A stretch of DNA of 64,000 nt from Hydrogenophaga sp040372165 (GCF_040372165.1 NZ_BAABWG010000003.1:310001-374000), one strand, 5' to 3'. Counted from the stretch's first letter, positions 52,610 through 61,754 are shown. Notes: generated from the letters alone by a model not told the origin. Translations and numbers: made by a program.

Positions 52610-53536
52610 TCAGTCTGCGCCGATCAGCACCTTGACGTGAGCCGCAACGCTACGGGCCAGCGGGCTGAGCACATAGCCGCCCTCCAGACAGGAAACAATG
52701 CGTCCCTTCGCATGTTTATCGGCCACATTGAGCAATTGCTGAGTCACCCATGCATAGTCGGCTTCGACCAGGCCGAGATTGCCCATGTCGTCTTCACGGT
52801 GGCCGTCAAAGCCTGCCGAGATGAAGATCATCTGGGGCTCGAATCTCTCGAGGGCCGGCAGCCAGGTGTTGGTCACGGCTTCTCGAAACTTGTCTCCCAG
52901 GGAGCGTGTGGCCAGGCCGATGTTGACCATGTTGGGTCCCTTGGGGATGTCGCCATTGAAGGGGTAGAGACCCGTTTCAAAGGTGGAGCACATCAGCACA
53001 CGTTCGTCACCGTGGAAGATGTCTTCGCTGCCGTTGCCGTGGTGGACGTCGAAATCGATCAGTGCCACACGTTCGAGGCCGTGAACGTCCAGCGCATGGC
53101 GGATGCCGACAGCGGCGTTGTTGAAGAAGCAAAAACCCATGGCGGCGGCGCGCTCGGCATGGTGGCCTGGCGGACGGACGCAGCAAAATGCATTGGGCAC
53201 TTCACCTTTGATGACCAGATCCGTGGCCAGAACCGCTGCACCTGCTGCCCGTTGTGCGGCCGTGAGTGTGTGCGGGTTCATGCAGGTGTCCGGATCGATC
53301 TGGTGATATCCCTCTGCAGGAGAAGAGGTGAACATCTCCCGCACATACAGAGCGTTGTGCGCACGCGAGAGTTGCTCTTCGGTGGCCAGGGGTGCGTCGT
53401 GCTGCGACATGTAGTCGAGCAGACCGGCCATGAGCAGCTGGTCGTTGATGGCGCCCAGGCGCTCAGGGCATTCGGGGTGGTGCGGCCCCATTTCGTGGCG
53501 GGCGCAATCGGCGTGGGTGATGAAGGCGCTGAGCAA
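52610..53536 (-). CDS. Histone deacetylase-like (AcuC/HDAC) amidohydrolase
   Basis: A 308-aa arginase-deacetylase-fold enzyme. Catalytic and Zn-binding motifs: RPPGHHAERAAAMGFCFFNN (His dyad H125-H126), IDFDVHHGNG (D163, H165), SAGFDGHREDDMG (Asp) and EGGYVLSP (last Tyr). Bacterial members deacetylate proteins (AcuC) or polyamines. Same strand and just upstream of the Pat-like gene, suggesting a protein acylation/deacylation pair. Confidence 0.92.
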   Translation of the reverse strand: MLSAFITHADCARHEMGPHHPECPERLGAINDQLLMAGLLDYMSQHDAPLATEEQLSRAHNALYVREMFTSSPAEGYHQIDPDTCMNPHTLTAAQRAAGAAVLATDLVIKGEVPNAFCCVRPPGHHAERAAAMGFCFFNNAAVGIRHALDVHGLERVALIDFDVHHGNGSEDIFHGDERVLMCSTFETGLYPFNGDIPKGPNMVNIGLATRSLGDKFREAVTNTWLPALERFEPQMIFISAGFDGHREDDMGNLGLVEADYAWVTQQLLNVADKHAKGRIVSCLEGGYVLSPLARSVAAHVKVLIGAD

Positions 53537-53674
53537 GTGCGAGTCTCCGTGGCTGGCTATGGATCAATTCAATCTAGGTCGAAACACCCATTTTGGGCTT
53601 GATGCAGCGCAACATCCAGAGGCTTGTGCCGCTGATTGCAAACAATTGCAGTTCGATTGTTGCTGGCCAGCGGC

Positions 53675-54901
53675 TCAGTGCAGGCCAGTCAGAGAGGCTG
53701 CAACAGCCCGTTTGAAAGGTGGCAGTCTCTCCCCGAGACCGATCAATGCCTGGCGCAGTACGCGTGCCGGACCGACGTCCCGGGTGTAGAGCATGGCCAG
53801 GGCGTGGGTGGCCATGTAGATGCCCCGGCTGGCGCTCTGGTGGGTGCGCTGATAGCGTTGCAAGGCAGACGTATCGGCGATGTCCTGAGTGCATGCGACC
53901 TGTCGACGGATTATCTCGGAGAGCGCTTCAATGCTGCGCAGACCCAGATTGAAACCGTGAGCCGTGACGGGGTGCATACCGACGGCTGCATCGCCCACGG
54001 CTGCGAAGCGCGTGGACACCAGACGGTGTGGCCAGACGCCCACCAGTGGATACGCATGTCGTGTGCTGACCAGCCGCATGTTTCCGAGCTGATGCGCAAA
54101 GCGGCCACCCATTTCGGTGTTGAATGCCAGCTCGTCCGTTTGCAGCAAGGCCTCTATGTCCTGGTGCGGAAGGGTGAGCACGACCGAGGATCGATGCAGG
54201 CCCGTTTCCGGACAAGGGTTCATGGGCAGCAAGGCCAGGGTCTGGCCATGGTCGAACCACTCCCAGGCCGTGTGTTCATGGTCTTGCTCGTGCGTCATCG
54301 CGCAGACCAGCATGGTGCGGCCATAGTCGTGCAAATCGGCTGAGATGCCCATTGAACGACGTGTGGACGAATGGCGACTGTCAGCGGCTACCAGCAGTCG
54401 GGCAGTCAGCGCTTCGCTGCTGTCCAGCGTGACCGTGGCCTTCTCGGCGGTGACCTGGACGGCGCTCACCTTGGCATTGCAGCGCAGCGCAGGTGGTGGA
54501 CCGAAACTGTCATCTTCACCATCGACCATGGCAGCCAGAAAGGCGGCACGTCGAATGTGCTGATTGCTGATCAGATACCCCAGCTCGCCTGGCTGGTGCC
54601 TGGCATCGTCATGACTGATGCGCATGCGCGCTTGTGTGGGGCCTGGTTTGCCGTCAAGGACCAAGGCATCTTTCAAAGGTGAGATGTGGGCAGGATCGAT
54701 GTGAGACCACAGACCTAGCTCTGCCATGAGCTGGCGGCTGTGGTGCGTCAACGCGATTTCCCGACCGTCGAATGCCGGTTCCGCCAGAGACGTTTCCGGT
54801 TGCTGTTCCAGCAGCATGACGCGCAGTCCGGTCGGGCGCAGCGCACGTGCGAGGCAAAGGCCTGCAGGGCCTGCGCCGACAATGATGATGTCCAGATCCA
54901 T
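53675..54901 (-). CDS. UbiH/UbiF/VisC-family FAD hydroxylase
   Basis: A 408-aa flavoprotein monooxygenase: FAD motif IIIVGAGPAGLCLARAL, then LLVAADSRHSSTRRSMG and the second FAD motif FAAVGDAAVGMHPVTAHGFNLGL. It most resembles the ubiquinone ring hydroxylases; which ring position it acts on (UbiH, UbiF, UbiI or UbiM-like) cannot be told. Single gene following the strong terminator at 54931. Confidence 0.85.
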   Translation of the reverse strand: MDLDIIIVGAGPAGLCLARALRPTGLRVMLLEQQPETSLAEPAFDGREIALTHHSRQLMAELGLWSHIDPAHISPLKDALVLDGKPGPTQARMRISHDDARHQPGELGYLISNQHIRRAAFLAAMVDGEDDSFGPPPALRCNAKVSAVQVTAEKATVTLDSSEALTARLLVAADSRHSSTRRSMGISADLHDYGRTMLVCAMTHEQDHEHTAWEWFDHGQTLALLPMNPCPETGLHRSSVVLTLPHQDIEALLQTDELAFNTEMGGRFAHQLGNMRLVSTRHAYPLVGVWPHRLVSTRFAAVGDAAVGMHPVTAHGFNLGLRSIEALSEIIRRQVACTQDIADTSALQRYQRTHQSASRGIYMATHALAMLYTRDVGPARVLRQALIGLGERLPPFKRAVAASLTGLH

Positions 54902-54930
54902 GGTGGCACTGACTCTATGCCGCCCATGGA

Positions 54931-54962
54931 AAAAGGGGCTTGACCTGCGTCAAGCCCCTTTT
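54931..54962 (-). terminator. Terminator after the Spy-like gene
   Basis: AAAAGGGGCTTGA (54931-54943) and its exact complement TCAAGCCCCTTTT (54950-54962) around a 6-nt loop. T-run on both strands; 34 bp after the Spy-like stop. Confidence 0.93.
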
Positions 54963-54996
54963 GCTGAGATCGAAACCGCTGGTTGCGGGCAGCCGA

Positions 54997-55866
54997 TCAG
55001 CTCTTGGCTGGCGACTGATCCTCCGGAGCTTCAGGGACGGCCGGACTGTTGGGGTCCATCCGGTTTCCCCTTGCTTTTCCATCGCACTGGTCACCATGAT
55101 GGCCCTGCTTGCCGTGATGGCGACCACCATCATGGTGGTGGCCGTGCCGGCGTTGGTGATGCTCGCCATGCATCTTGTGGTGCCCATGATGTCCGGCCTT
55201 GCCGTGACCCATACCCATGTGTTTGCCACCCATGATGCCGCGCATGCCTTTGTCGTCAAAGACCTTTTGTTGCTCGGGGGAGAGGGCTGCATACAGACTC
55301 TTGATGGCGTCCATGTGCTTGTTCATGGTGGCCTGGTGTTCGGCATGCATGGCTTGCATGCGGTCGATGCGTTCTGGCGTGGTGAGCTTTTGCCAGTCTT
55401 CGCGTTGGGCCATGCGCTCTTTCATCCCGGCAGTGTCGGGCGCGGTGCGATTGACAAAGGCCAGCCAGGCGGCTTCCTGCTCGGCTGTGATTTTCAGTTC
55501 TGTCTTGAGCGCGTTGAGGCGTTCGGTGCGGCGGGCTTCGTGACGCTTGAAACGCTCTTCCATGCGCGCCTGGTGTTGTTCCTGAGTCATGGGGGCTGCA
55601 CCCGGGCCATTGCCACCACGAGAAGAGTCTGCACGGGCCAGCATCATGTCGGCGGCTGCCGTGTTCTGGGCGGTGATCCAGCTGCGCTGGGCCATGTGCT
55701 GGGCCACGAGGACGGGCTCAATGCTGCTTGTGGTCCCGGACGCGCCTGGAGAAGCCATGGAAGCGGCCAGGGCGGTGCCTGCGGCCACACCGGCCAGTGC
55801 GAGTGCGATGACGCTGCGGCGGAAGATCGAGCGGGTGGTGGTGTGTGAACGGGATGGTGATGTCAT
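54997..55866 (-). CDS. Spy/CpxP-like periplasmic protein with His-rich tail
   Basis: A 289-aa exported protein. Signal IFRRSVIALALAGVAAGTALA, then a Spy/LTxxQ helical domain with two repeats (ALKTELKITAEQEAAWLAF; SLYAALSPEQQKVFDDKG). Residues about 215-265 are extremely His-, Gly- and Met-rich (HMGMGHGKAGHHGHHKMHG...), a likely metal-binding tail. Located 195 bp downstream of cueR, so periplasmic copper buffering is a reasonable guess. Start 55866 has AGGAG upstream. Confidence 0.85.
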   Translation of the reverse strand: MTSPSRSHTTTRSIFRRSVIALALAGVAAGTALAASMASPGASGTTSSIEPVLVAQHMAQRSWITAQNTAAADMMLARADSSRGGNGPGAAPMTQEQHQARMEERFKRHEARRTERLNALKTELKITAEQEAAWLAFVNRTAPDTAGMKERMAQREDWQKLTTPERIDRMQAMHAEHQATMNKHMDAIKSLYAALSPEQQKVFDDKGMRGIMGGKHMGMGHGKAGHHGHHKMHGEHHQRRHGHHHDGGRHHGKQGHHGDQCDGKARGNRMDPNSPAVPEAPEDQSPAKS

Positions 55867-56061
55867 TTCTGGACTCCTGCTGTCTGTCGGCTGTCGGATC
55901 GGTGGATCGGTCGGCCGGTTTGCACTTGGGGTGGCTGGATCGGCTGCATTGCCTTTCGCCATGGCAGTCAGTGTGGCAAGCCCATGTATCTGTTTGATGG
56001 GGCTGCATCGCCGGTTTGTAAAGTTTTGTACCCGAGACCCTGGTTGGGCGCAGCTGCAAGA

Positions 56062-56544
56062 TCAGGACGGCTTGCTTGACTCGGCGTTTTCCAGATCGTC
56101 AAGAATGGGGCAATCGGGGCGCTCGTCGCCTGGGCACAGGCACAGCAAACTGTGCAGGCTGCGCTGCATGGACTGGAGCGCCTCGATGCGCTGTGCCAGG
56201 TCGTCGTGGTGTTTCTGAGCGATGCGCTTGACGCTGGCACTGTTGCGCCGACGGTTGTGCCACAGGCCGACGAGTTCTTCGATGGCCTCCAGACTGAAGC
56301 CCATGTCGCGTGCGCGCCGGATGAAGCGCAGCGTGTGGACGTCGGACTCGCTGTACTGGCGGTAGTTGTTGCCGCTCCGGGTGACGCTGCCAAGTAGCCC
56401 CAGTGATTCGTAGTGGCGCAGCATCTTGGCTGAGACGCCACTAAGCCGGGCAGCCACACCAATGCTGACCGGCCAGTCCTGTGACTGGACCGCACCGGAG
56501 AGGGACTCCTCAAGGCCGGCACTCGCCGGCTTGGATTCGGTCAT
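56062..56544 (-). CDS. cueR: CueR copper-responsive MerR regulator
   Basis: A 160-aa MerR protein. HTH WPVSIGVAARLSGVSAKMLRHYESLGLLG, dimer helix, then the metal loop CLCPGDERPDCPILDDL with C137 and C145 eight apart, as C112/C120 in E. coli CueR. A ~24-aa N-terminal extension is unusual. It should activate copZ-cueR and copA through the two 19-bp-spacer promoters upstream. Start overlaps the copZ stop by 4 bases. Confidence 0.92.
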   Translation of the reverse strand: MTESKPASAGLEESLSGAVQSQDWPVSIGVAARLSGVSAKMLRHYESLGLLGSVTRSGNNYRQYSESDVHTLRFIRRARDMGFSLEAIEELVGLWHNRRRNSASVKRIAQKHHDDLAQRIEALQSMQRSLHSLLCLCPGDERPDCPILDDLENAESSKPS

Positions 56545-56741
56545 GCGGCAACCGTATAGCCTTCTTCCTCAATCGCGGCCGCAATGGCTTCTCTCGATTG
56601 GGAAGAGGTGACTTCGACCTTGTTCTGCGCGCGGTCGATGACCACCTCGGCTTGTGGATCGAGCACCTTGATGGCAGTTTGCACAGCCTTCTCGCAGTGG
56701 CCACAGGTTATGCCTTCAACGTTGAGGGTGATGTTGCTCAT
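56541..56741 (-). CDS. copZ: CopZ-like copper chaperone (HMA domain)
   Basis: A 66-aa ferredoxin-like metallochaperone with the copper site GITCGHCEKAV (CxxC). It would hand Cu(I) to the CopA N-terminal domain. GGAG 7 bases before the ATG. First gene in the copZ-cueR operon; overlap with cueR is 4 bases. Confidence 0.92.
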   Translation of the reverse strand: MSNITLNVEGITCGHCEKAVQTAIKVLDPQAEVVIDRAQNKVEVTSSQSREAIAAAIEEEGYTVAA

Positions 56742-56823
56742 GGAAAAACTCCTGTTCTGGTGCGATGCTATGGGAATGATTGGGCCGGCTTTCCTTTTCC
56801 GCTGATTGGCCGACAATGCCTCC

Positions 56824-56854
56824 ATTTTGAACCTTCCCATGATGTCAAGGTCAA
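56824..56854 (-). promoter_or_regulatory. CueR-type promoter for copZ-cueR
   Basis: On the - strand: -35 TTGACC (56854-56849), 19-bp spacer containing ACCTTGACATCATGGGAAGGT with near-dyad symmetry, -10 CAAAAT (56829-56824). The 19-bp spacer and CCTT...GGAAGG halves are hallmarks of MerR/CueR promoters. Confidence 0.85.
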
Positions 56855-56904
56855 GAAGAGTGCCCGAAGACCTTTTTGTCCCTGCATCCGATACACCTTG
56901 TGGC

Positions 56905-56935
56905 TTGACCTTCCCACGGAGGGAAAGCTTATGCT
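56905..56935 (+). promoter_or_regulatory. CueR-type promoter for copA
   Basis: -35 TTGACC (56905-56910), 19-bp spacer with the dyad CTTCCC/GGGAAAG, -10 TATGCT (56930-56935). Expected +1 is at about 56942-56943, the A of the copA ATG at 56943. Confidence 0.85.
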
Positions 56936-56942
56936 CTGAGCT

Positions 56943-59279
56943 ATGAACACTTCAGTCACTGCGCCCAAGGCGCCTCAGGAACTGGAAGCCTCCAGTGCCG
57001 CTCCTGCCCCGGACGAGGCGATGTCGCATATCGATCTGAACATTGGCGGGATGACATGTGCTTCCTGCGTCTCCCGCGTCGAGCGTGTGCTCAAGAAGCA
57101 GGAAGGCGTGAAGGAGGCCACCGTCAATCTGGCCACCGAATCTGCCCGTATCACCGTCGAAGGAGCAGTCACGCCTATCAAGATCGGCTTGATGAAGCGG
57201 GCGGTACGTGATGCTGGTTATGAGCCCCGCTCACCCGAGGCCGCTGACGCGGATCTGGCTGAGCGCTGGATGGGACTGCCGCGCGACTTTGTGCCGGTGC
57301 TGGCTGCGCTCGTGCTTTCTGCCCCGCTGGTGTTGCCGATGGTGATGGGCATGCAGTGGATGCTGCCCGCCTGGATGCAGTTCCTGCTCGCCACACCTGT
57401 CCAGTTCATCATCGGTTGGCGCTTCTACAAGGCTGGCTGGTCGGCTGTCAAAGCCATGACCGGCAACATGGAGCTGCTCGTAGCGATCGGGACGACGGCG
57501 GGCTGGGCCATGTCGACATGGTTGTGGTTGAGCGCCGAAGAAGGTGTGATGCCGCATCTGTATTACGAGGGTTCAGCGGTCGTCATTGCACTGGTGATGC
57601 TGGGCAAGTGGCTGGAGACACGTGCCCGTCGCCAGACCACCGACGCCATCCGCGCGTTACAGTCGCTGCGGCCGGAAGTGGCACATCTCTTGCCTGACGG
57701 CGTGCGAAGGACTGAAGCTTCGGACGTTCCGGTGGACGAGCTGTTGGCCGGGGACACCATTCAGGTGCGGGCAGGTGAGCGTTTCCCGGCCGATGGCACG
57801 CTTGTCAGCGGAAGCACGCAAGCGGATGAATCCATGCTCACTGGCGAGTCCATGCCGGTTGACAAGGCAGAGGGCGATGTGGTGACCGGGGGATCGCTCA
57901 ACGGCGACGGCACGGTTCAGGTCAGGGTAGGTGCAGTGGGCGCTCAGAGTGTGCTGGCGCAAATCATCGAGATGGTGCAGGACGCTCAGGCAAAAAAGGC
58001 GCCTGTGCAGCGTCTCGTGGACAAGGTGGCCGCAGTGTTTGTGCCTGCCGTGCTGGTGGTGGCTCTGGGCACGTTCATCTGGTGGTGGACGCACGATGCC
58101 GGCGTGGAAACCTCGCTGTTGCGCATGGTCTCCGTGCTGGTCATTGCCTGTCCCTGTGCGTTGGGGCTGGCCACGCCCGCAGCCATCATGGCCGGGACCG
58201 GGGTGGCGGCGAAACACGGCATTCTCATCAAGGATGCGCAGGCCCTGGAAAACGCCTGGAAGGTGGGCACGGTTGCGTTCGACAAGACCGGTACCCTGAC
58301 TGAAGGGCATCCTCGTCTGTTGGTCATTGAAGCGACCAAGGGCGTGGATGAAGAAGCTGTGCTCAAGGCTGCGGCGGCCTTGCAGGCCCAGAGCTCCCAC
58401 CCGCTTGCCCGAGCAGTGCTGGAAGCGGCGCAGGCCAAGGGCGTGTCTGTTGATGCGTCGCAGGCGCTGGATGTTCAGTCTGTTCCGGGCCGAGGCACCC
58501 GAGGCACCGTCAATGGCGCGAATCTGGTGCTGGGCAGTTTGCGCTGGATGGAAGAGCTCAATGTACAGCCCGGTGCGCTGGCTGCGGTGGTGCAGGAGCA
58601 GCTGGCAGCGGGTGCCACGGTGTCGGTACTGGCAACGCAGACCACAAAGGACAAGGATGCATCGGCCTGGGCGGCACTGGCTGTACTGGCCTTTGGCGAC
58701 GAGCCCAAGCCGACAGCCTTGCGTGCCTTGCGCGAGCTGCGCAGTCGCGGCATGAAGCTGGTCATGGTCTCGGGCGACAACGAAGCAGCTGCACATGGCA
58801 TGGGTCAGCGCCTGGGACTGAAGGCTGGCAAACCGGAAGAAGGTGGTGAAGTCATTGCCGAGGTGTTGCCAGCCGACAAGGCGGCGGTGGTTCGCCAACT
58901 CAGGCAGCAGGCGGGTGGCCATGGCGTGGCGATGGTGGGCGATGGGGTCAACGATGCTCCCGCGCTGGCGGCTGCCGATGTGGGCATTGCCATGAGCCAT
59001 GTGAAGGGCGGCGGATCGGATGTGGCCATGCACGCGGCGGGCATCACACTCATGCGCGGCGACCCCGCCATGGTGGGGGCAGCGCTGGACATCTCCCGCA
59101 AGACGGTGGCCAAGATCCGGCAGAACCTTTTCTGGGCCTTCATCTACAACGCGGCAGGCATTCCACTGGCGGCGATGGGCTATCTGAGCCCGGTGATGGC
59201 GGGGGCTGCGATGGCCCTGAGCTCAGTGAGCGTGGTGACCAATGCCCTGCTGCTCAAATGGTGGAAACCCAAGGCGTGA
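56943..59279 (+). CDS. copA: Copper-exporting P1B-type ATPase
   Basis: A 778-aa pump for Cu(I). One N-terminal HMA domain with GGMTCASC (C39, C42), eight TM helices, the transport motif VIACPCALGLATPAA (CPC), phosphatase loop LTGESMPVDK, phosphorylation site FDKTGTLTEGHP, ATP-binding HP (SSHPLARAV) and hinge VGDGVNDAPALAAADVG. E. coli CopA has two HMA domains; this one has one. The ATG at 56943 is so near the -10 box that the mRNA may lack a leader; an internal ATG at 57021 (MSHIDLNIGG) is an alternative start. Confidence 0.95.
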   Translation: MNTSVTAPKAPQELEASSAAPAPDEAMSHIDLNIGGMTCASCVSRVERVLKKQEGVKEATVNLATESARITVEGAVTPIKIGLMKRAVRDAGYEPRSPEAADADLAERWMGLPRDFVPVLAALVLSAPLVLPMVMGMQWMLPAWMQFLLATPVQFIIGWRFYKAGWSAVKAMTGNMELLVAIGTTAGWAMSTWLWLSAEEGVMPHLYYEGSAVVIALVMLGKWLETRARRQTTDAIRALQSLRPEVAHLLPDGVRRTEASDVPVDELLAGDTIQVRAGERFPADGTLVSGSTQADESMLTGESMPVDKAEGDVVTGGSLNGDGTVQVRVGAVGAQSVLAQIIEMVQDAQAKKAPVQRLVDKVAAVFVPAVLVVALGTFIWWWTHDAGVETSLLRMVSVLVIACPCALGLATPAAIMAGTGVAAKHGILIKDAQALENAWKVGTVAFDKTGTLTEGHPRLLVIEATKGVDEEAVLKAAAALQAQSSHPLARAVLEAAQAKGVSVDASQALDVQSVPGRGTRGTVNGANLVLGSLRWMEELNVQPGALAAVVQEQLAAGATVSVLATQTTKDKDASAWAALAVLAFGDEPKPTALRALRELRSRGMKLVMVSGDNEAAAHGMGQRLGLKAGKPEEGGEVIAEVLPADKAAVVRQLRQQAGGHGVAMVGDGVNDAPALAAADVGIAMSHVKGGGSDVAMHAAGITLMRGDPAMVGAALDISRKTVAKIRQNLFWAFIYNAAGIPLAAMGYLSPVMAGAAMALSSVSVVTNALLLKWWKPKA

Positions 59280-59324
59280 ACAACGGGGAATGACCCACTT
59301 GCCCTGGCGCCGACGGGTATGATG

Positions 59325-59343
59325 GTCTGATCAGACGATCGTC
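59325..59343. promoter_or_regulatory. Overlapping palindromes upstream of the agmatinase gene
   Basis: GTCTGATCAGAC (59325-59336) and GACGATCGTC (59334-59343) are perfect palindromes sharing three bases. A TTGACA (59346-59351), a possible -35, follows directly. Possible operator for the polyamine genes; protein unknown. Confidence 0.45.
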
Positions 59344-59421
59344 GATTGACAACTCTTTTTCCGGTCTTTTCCGATCCTTCTCCCCTCCACCCTGGCCGGG
59401 CAGGCTTTGCGCTGCCGGCAC

Positions 59422-60357
59422 ATGGATGCAAGCATGGCCCACGGACGCTTTCCATACGCCAATCACAGCACGGGTTTCCTGGCCGTTGAGGCCCTGACCG
59501 ATCAGCCGCTGGCAGTGGTCGGAGTGCCGTTCGACGGCGCTGTCACCAACCGCCCTGGCGCGCGCTTTGGCCCGTCGGCCATCCGCTCGGCCAGCCTGTT
59601 GCTTTGTGACGGCATCCATCCTTTGTTCAATGTCTCGCCAGTCGGGCATCTTGGGGATGGGGCCGACATGAATTTGCCCAATGCCTCGCCCCTGCCGGAT
59701 GTGCGTGCCAGCATCGAGGCGCAGGCCCTGGCTTTCATGCAGCAGCACCATTGTGTGTTTCTCGGCGGCGACCATTCGGTGACGCTGGCGCTGTTGCGCG
59801 CGGCCAGGCAGGTTTACGGGCAGGACGAGCCGTTGGCCCTGGTGCATTTCGATGCCCACTGCGATACCTGGACAGACCACTTCGGCGAGCCATCGGGTCA
59901 TGGCACCTGGGTGTACGAGGCACTGGAGGAAGGGCTGGTGAGTGCAGCCCATACGGTTCAGATCGGCATTCGATCGAGCGGGGAGAGGGCTGCGCGCGAA
60001 TATGTGGCCGATCAGGGCGGTCAGATTTTCGGTGCCCGCGATCTGCGAGGTCGGGACGGGATCGGGCTGGCCGAGGTGGTGCAGTCCATTCGTCGCCGCA
60101 TCGGCAAGCGCCCGTGCTACCTCACGCTGGACATCGATTGCCTGGACCCGGCCTTTGCGCCAGGGACCGGCACACCGGAGCCTGGTGGCATGACCAGCTC
60201 GCAGGTGCTCACCTTGCTTGAAGACCTGGCCGATCTCAACTGGATCGGCATGGACTGCGTGGAAGTCGCGCCAGCCTATGACCATGGCGAGCTCACCACG
60301 CTGGCCGCAGCCACCTTTGTCTGGACCTATCTCTGTGCCCAGGTGGCCCGTCGGTGA
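59422..60357 (+). CDS. speB: Agmatinase-like ureohydrolase
   Basis: A 311-aa arginase-family enzyme. Binuclear Mn motifs: FLGGDHSVTLAL (His), VHFDAHCDTW (Asp-x-His-x-x-x-Asp) and LDIDCLDPAFAPGTGTPEPGG (SxDxxDP class). Agmatinase (agmatine to putrescine plus urea) is the most likely activity, as the sequence resembles SpeB and the next gene is a putrescine-oxidase-like protein; guanidinobutyrase is possible. Starts at 59422 or 59434. Confidence 0.87.
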   Translation: MDASMAHGRFPYANHSTGFLAVEALTDQPLAVVGVPFDGAVTNRPGARFGPSAIRSASLLLCDGIHPLFNVSPVGHLGDGADMNLPNASPLPDVRASIEAQALAFMQQHHCVFLGGDHSVTLALLRAARQVYGQDEPLALVHFDAHCDTWTDHFGEPSGHGTWVYEALEEGLVSAAHTVQIGIRSSGERAAREYVADQGGQIFGARDLRGRDGIGLAEVVQSIRRRIGKRPCYLTLDIDCLDPAFAPGTGTPEPGGMTSSQVLTLLEDLADLNWIGMDCVEVAPAYDHGELTTLAAATFVWTYLCAQVARR

Positions 60358-60408
60358 CGGCCCATACCCCACCCCTTGGCGCCAGCGTTTGATTTCGATT
60401 GTGCAGGC

Positions 60409-61722
60409 ATGTTTCGTCGTTCCCTGATCGCTTCCGATACCCAGCTCAACCGCCAGAGCTACTACGAGGCCAGCGTCGAGCGCCCGCCCGAGCGCCAGGC
60501 GCTCCAGGGAAGCCTGTCGGTGGACGCTGTGGTGATTGGTGGTGGATTTGCGGGGCTGAGTGCTGCTCTGGAGTTGGCAGAGCGCGGTATGTCCGTTGCG
60601 TTGCTGGAGGCTGACCGCGTCGGCAGCGGCGCCAGTGGTCGCAACGGTGGCCAGGCCATCGTGGGATATGCCAGCGGACAGGAGCCATTTGAGCAGCAAC
60701 TGGGCGAGGCCGATGCGCGTGTCGCCTGGAATTTGTCCATCGAAGCGCTCGATCTGATTCACCGTCGCAGGGCACAGTACAACATCGACTGCGATTGGGC
60801 CAGCGGGTATTTGCATGTGGCGGACAGTACCCGCAAGGCCAAGGGCGTGATTGAGGACGCACGCTGGATGGAGCGCATGGGTGTCGCCTGTGAGGTGGCT
60901 GAGGGAGCCGCCGTGCGGGAGATGATCAACACCTCCCGCTATGTGGCCGCCGCGCGCGAGAGCCGCTCGGGGCACCTGCATCCGCTCAAGTACGCGCTGG
61001 GCCTGCAGCGGGCCGCCGAGGCTGCAGGTGTGCAAGTGTTCGAGCAATCGGCGGTGACTGCGCTGGAGCGTGGCGAGACGCTCGTGGTCCGGACCCGCTC
61101 GGGTGAGGTGAAGGCGAAATTTGGCGTGCTGGCGGGCAACTGCCTGCTGCCTGAGTACGGTCCGGCGGTGGCCCCGGATCTGGCCTCGCGCATCATGCCG
61201 GTGGGTACCTACATCATTGGCACCGAGTCACTCAACCCTACGGTGTGCGCCGACCTGATCAAGGGCAATGCCGCTGTGTGCGACAACAACTTCGTGCTGG
61301 ATTATTTCCGGTTCAGCGCAGACCATCGCATGCTGTTCGGGGGGCGTGTGAGCTACACCACCATGACGCCCCCGCGCCTCAAGGAAATCATGCAACGGCG
61401 CATGGGCAGGATCTTTCCTGCCCTGGCCAATGTCGATGTGCCTTATGTGTGGGGGGGCTTTGTCGGCATCAGCATGAACCGGGCACCGGACTTTGGCCGC
61501 CTTGGTCACAACCTGTACTACCTGCAAGGCTTCAGTGGTCATGGCGTGGCTCTCACAGGTCTGGCCGGCCAGATGGTGGCGGAAGCGGTGGCCGGTCAGG
61601 CCGAGCGTTTTGATCTGTTTGCCCGCCTGAAGCATCGCCCGTTCCCCGGGGGGCAATGGCTGCGCACCCCCAGCCTGGCTCTGGGCATGCTCTGGTATCG
61701 CCTCAAGGACATGGTGGGCTGA
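60409..61722 (+). CDS. FAD-dependent amine oxidoreductase (PuuB-like)
   Basis: A 437-aa DAO-family flavoprotein: FAD motif VDAVVIGGGFAGLSAALELAERG, SGASGRNGGQAIVGYASGQEP and C-terminal VWGGFVGISMNRAPDFGRLG...GFSGHGVALTGLAGQMVAEAV. The pattern fits gamma-glutamylputrescine oxidase PuuB. With agmatinase immediately upstream (51 bp), it likely works in putrescine breakdown; PuuA/PuuC/PuuD are not in the window. Confidence 0.85.
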   Translation: MFRRSLIASDTQLNRQSYYEASVERPPERQALQGSLSVDAVVIGGGFAGLSAALELAERGMSVALLEADRVGSGASGRNGGQAIVGYASGQEPFEQQLGEADARVAWNLSIEALDLIHRRRAQYNIDCDWASGYLHVADSTRKAKGVIEDARWMERMGVACEVAEGAAVREMINTSRYVAAARESRSGHLHPLKYALGLQRAAEAAGVQVFEQSAVTALERGETLVVRTRSGEVKAKFGVLAGNCLLPEYGPAVAPDLASRIMPVGTYIIGTESLNPTVCADLIKGNAAVCDNNFVLDYFRFSADHRMLFGGRVSYTTMTPPRLKEIMQRRMGRIFPALANVDVPYVWGGFVGISMNRAPDFGRLGHNLYYLQGFSGHGVALTGLAGQMVAEAVAGQAERFDLFARLKHRPFPGGQWLRTPSLALGMLWYRLKDMVG

Positions 61723-61754
61723 TCCTGTGCCCCATCTGGTGGTGGGCGGCGCTT

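Noticed and set aside
57657..59033. 458-aa frame on the - strand
   Set aside because: Antisense shadow of copA.
59254..61047. 597-aa frame on the - strand
   Set aside because: It runs antisense to the agmatinase and oxidase genes, which have intact catalytic motifs.
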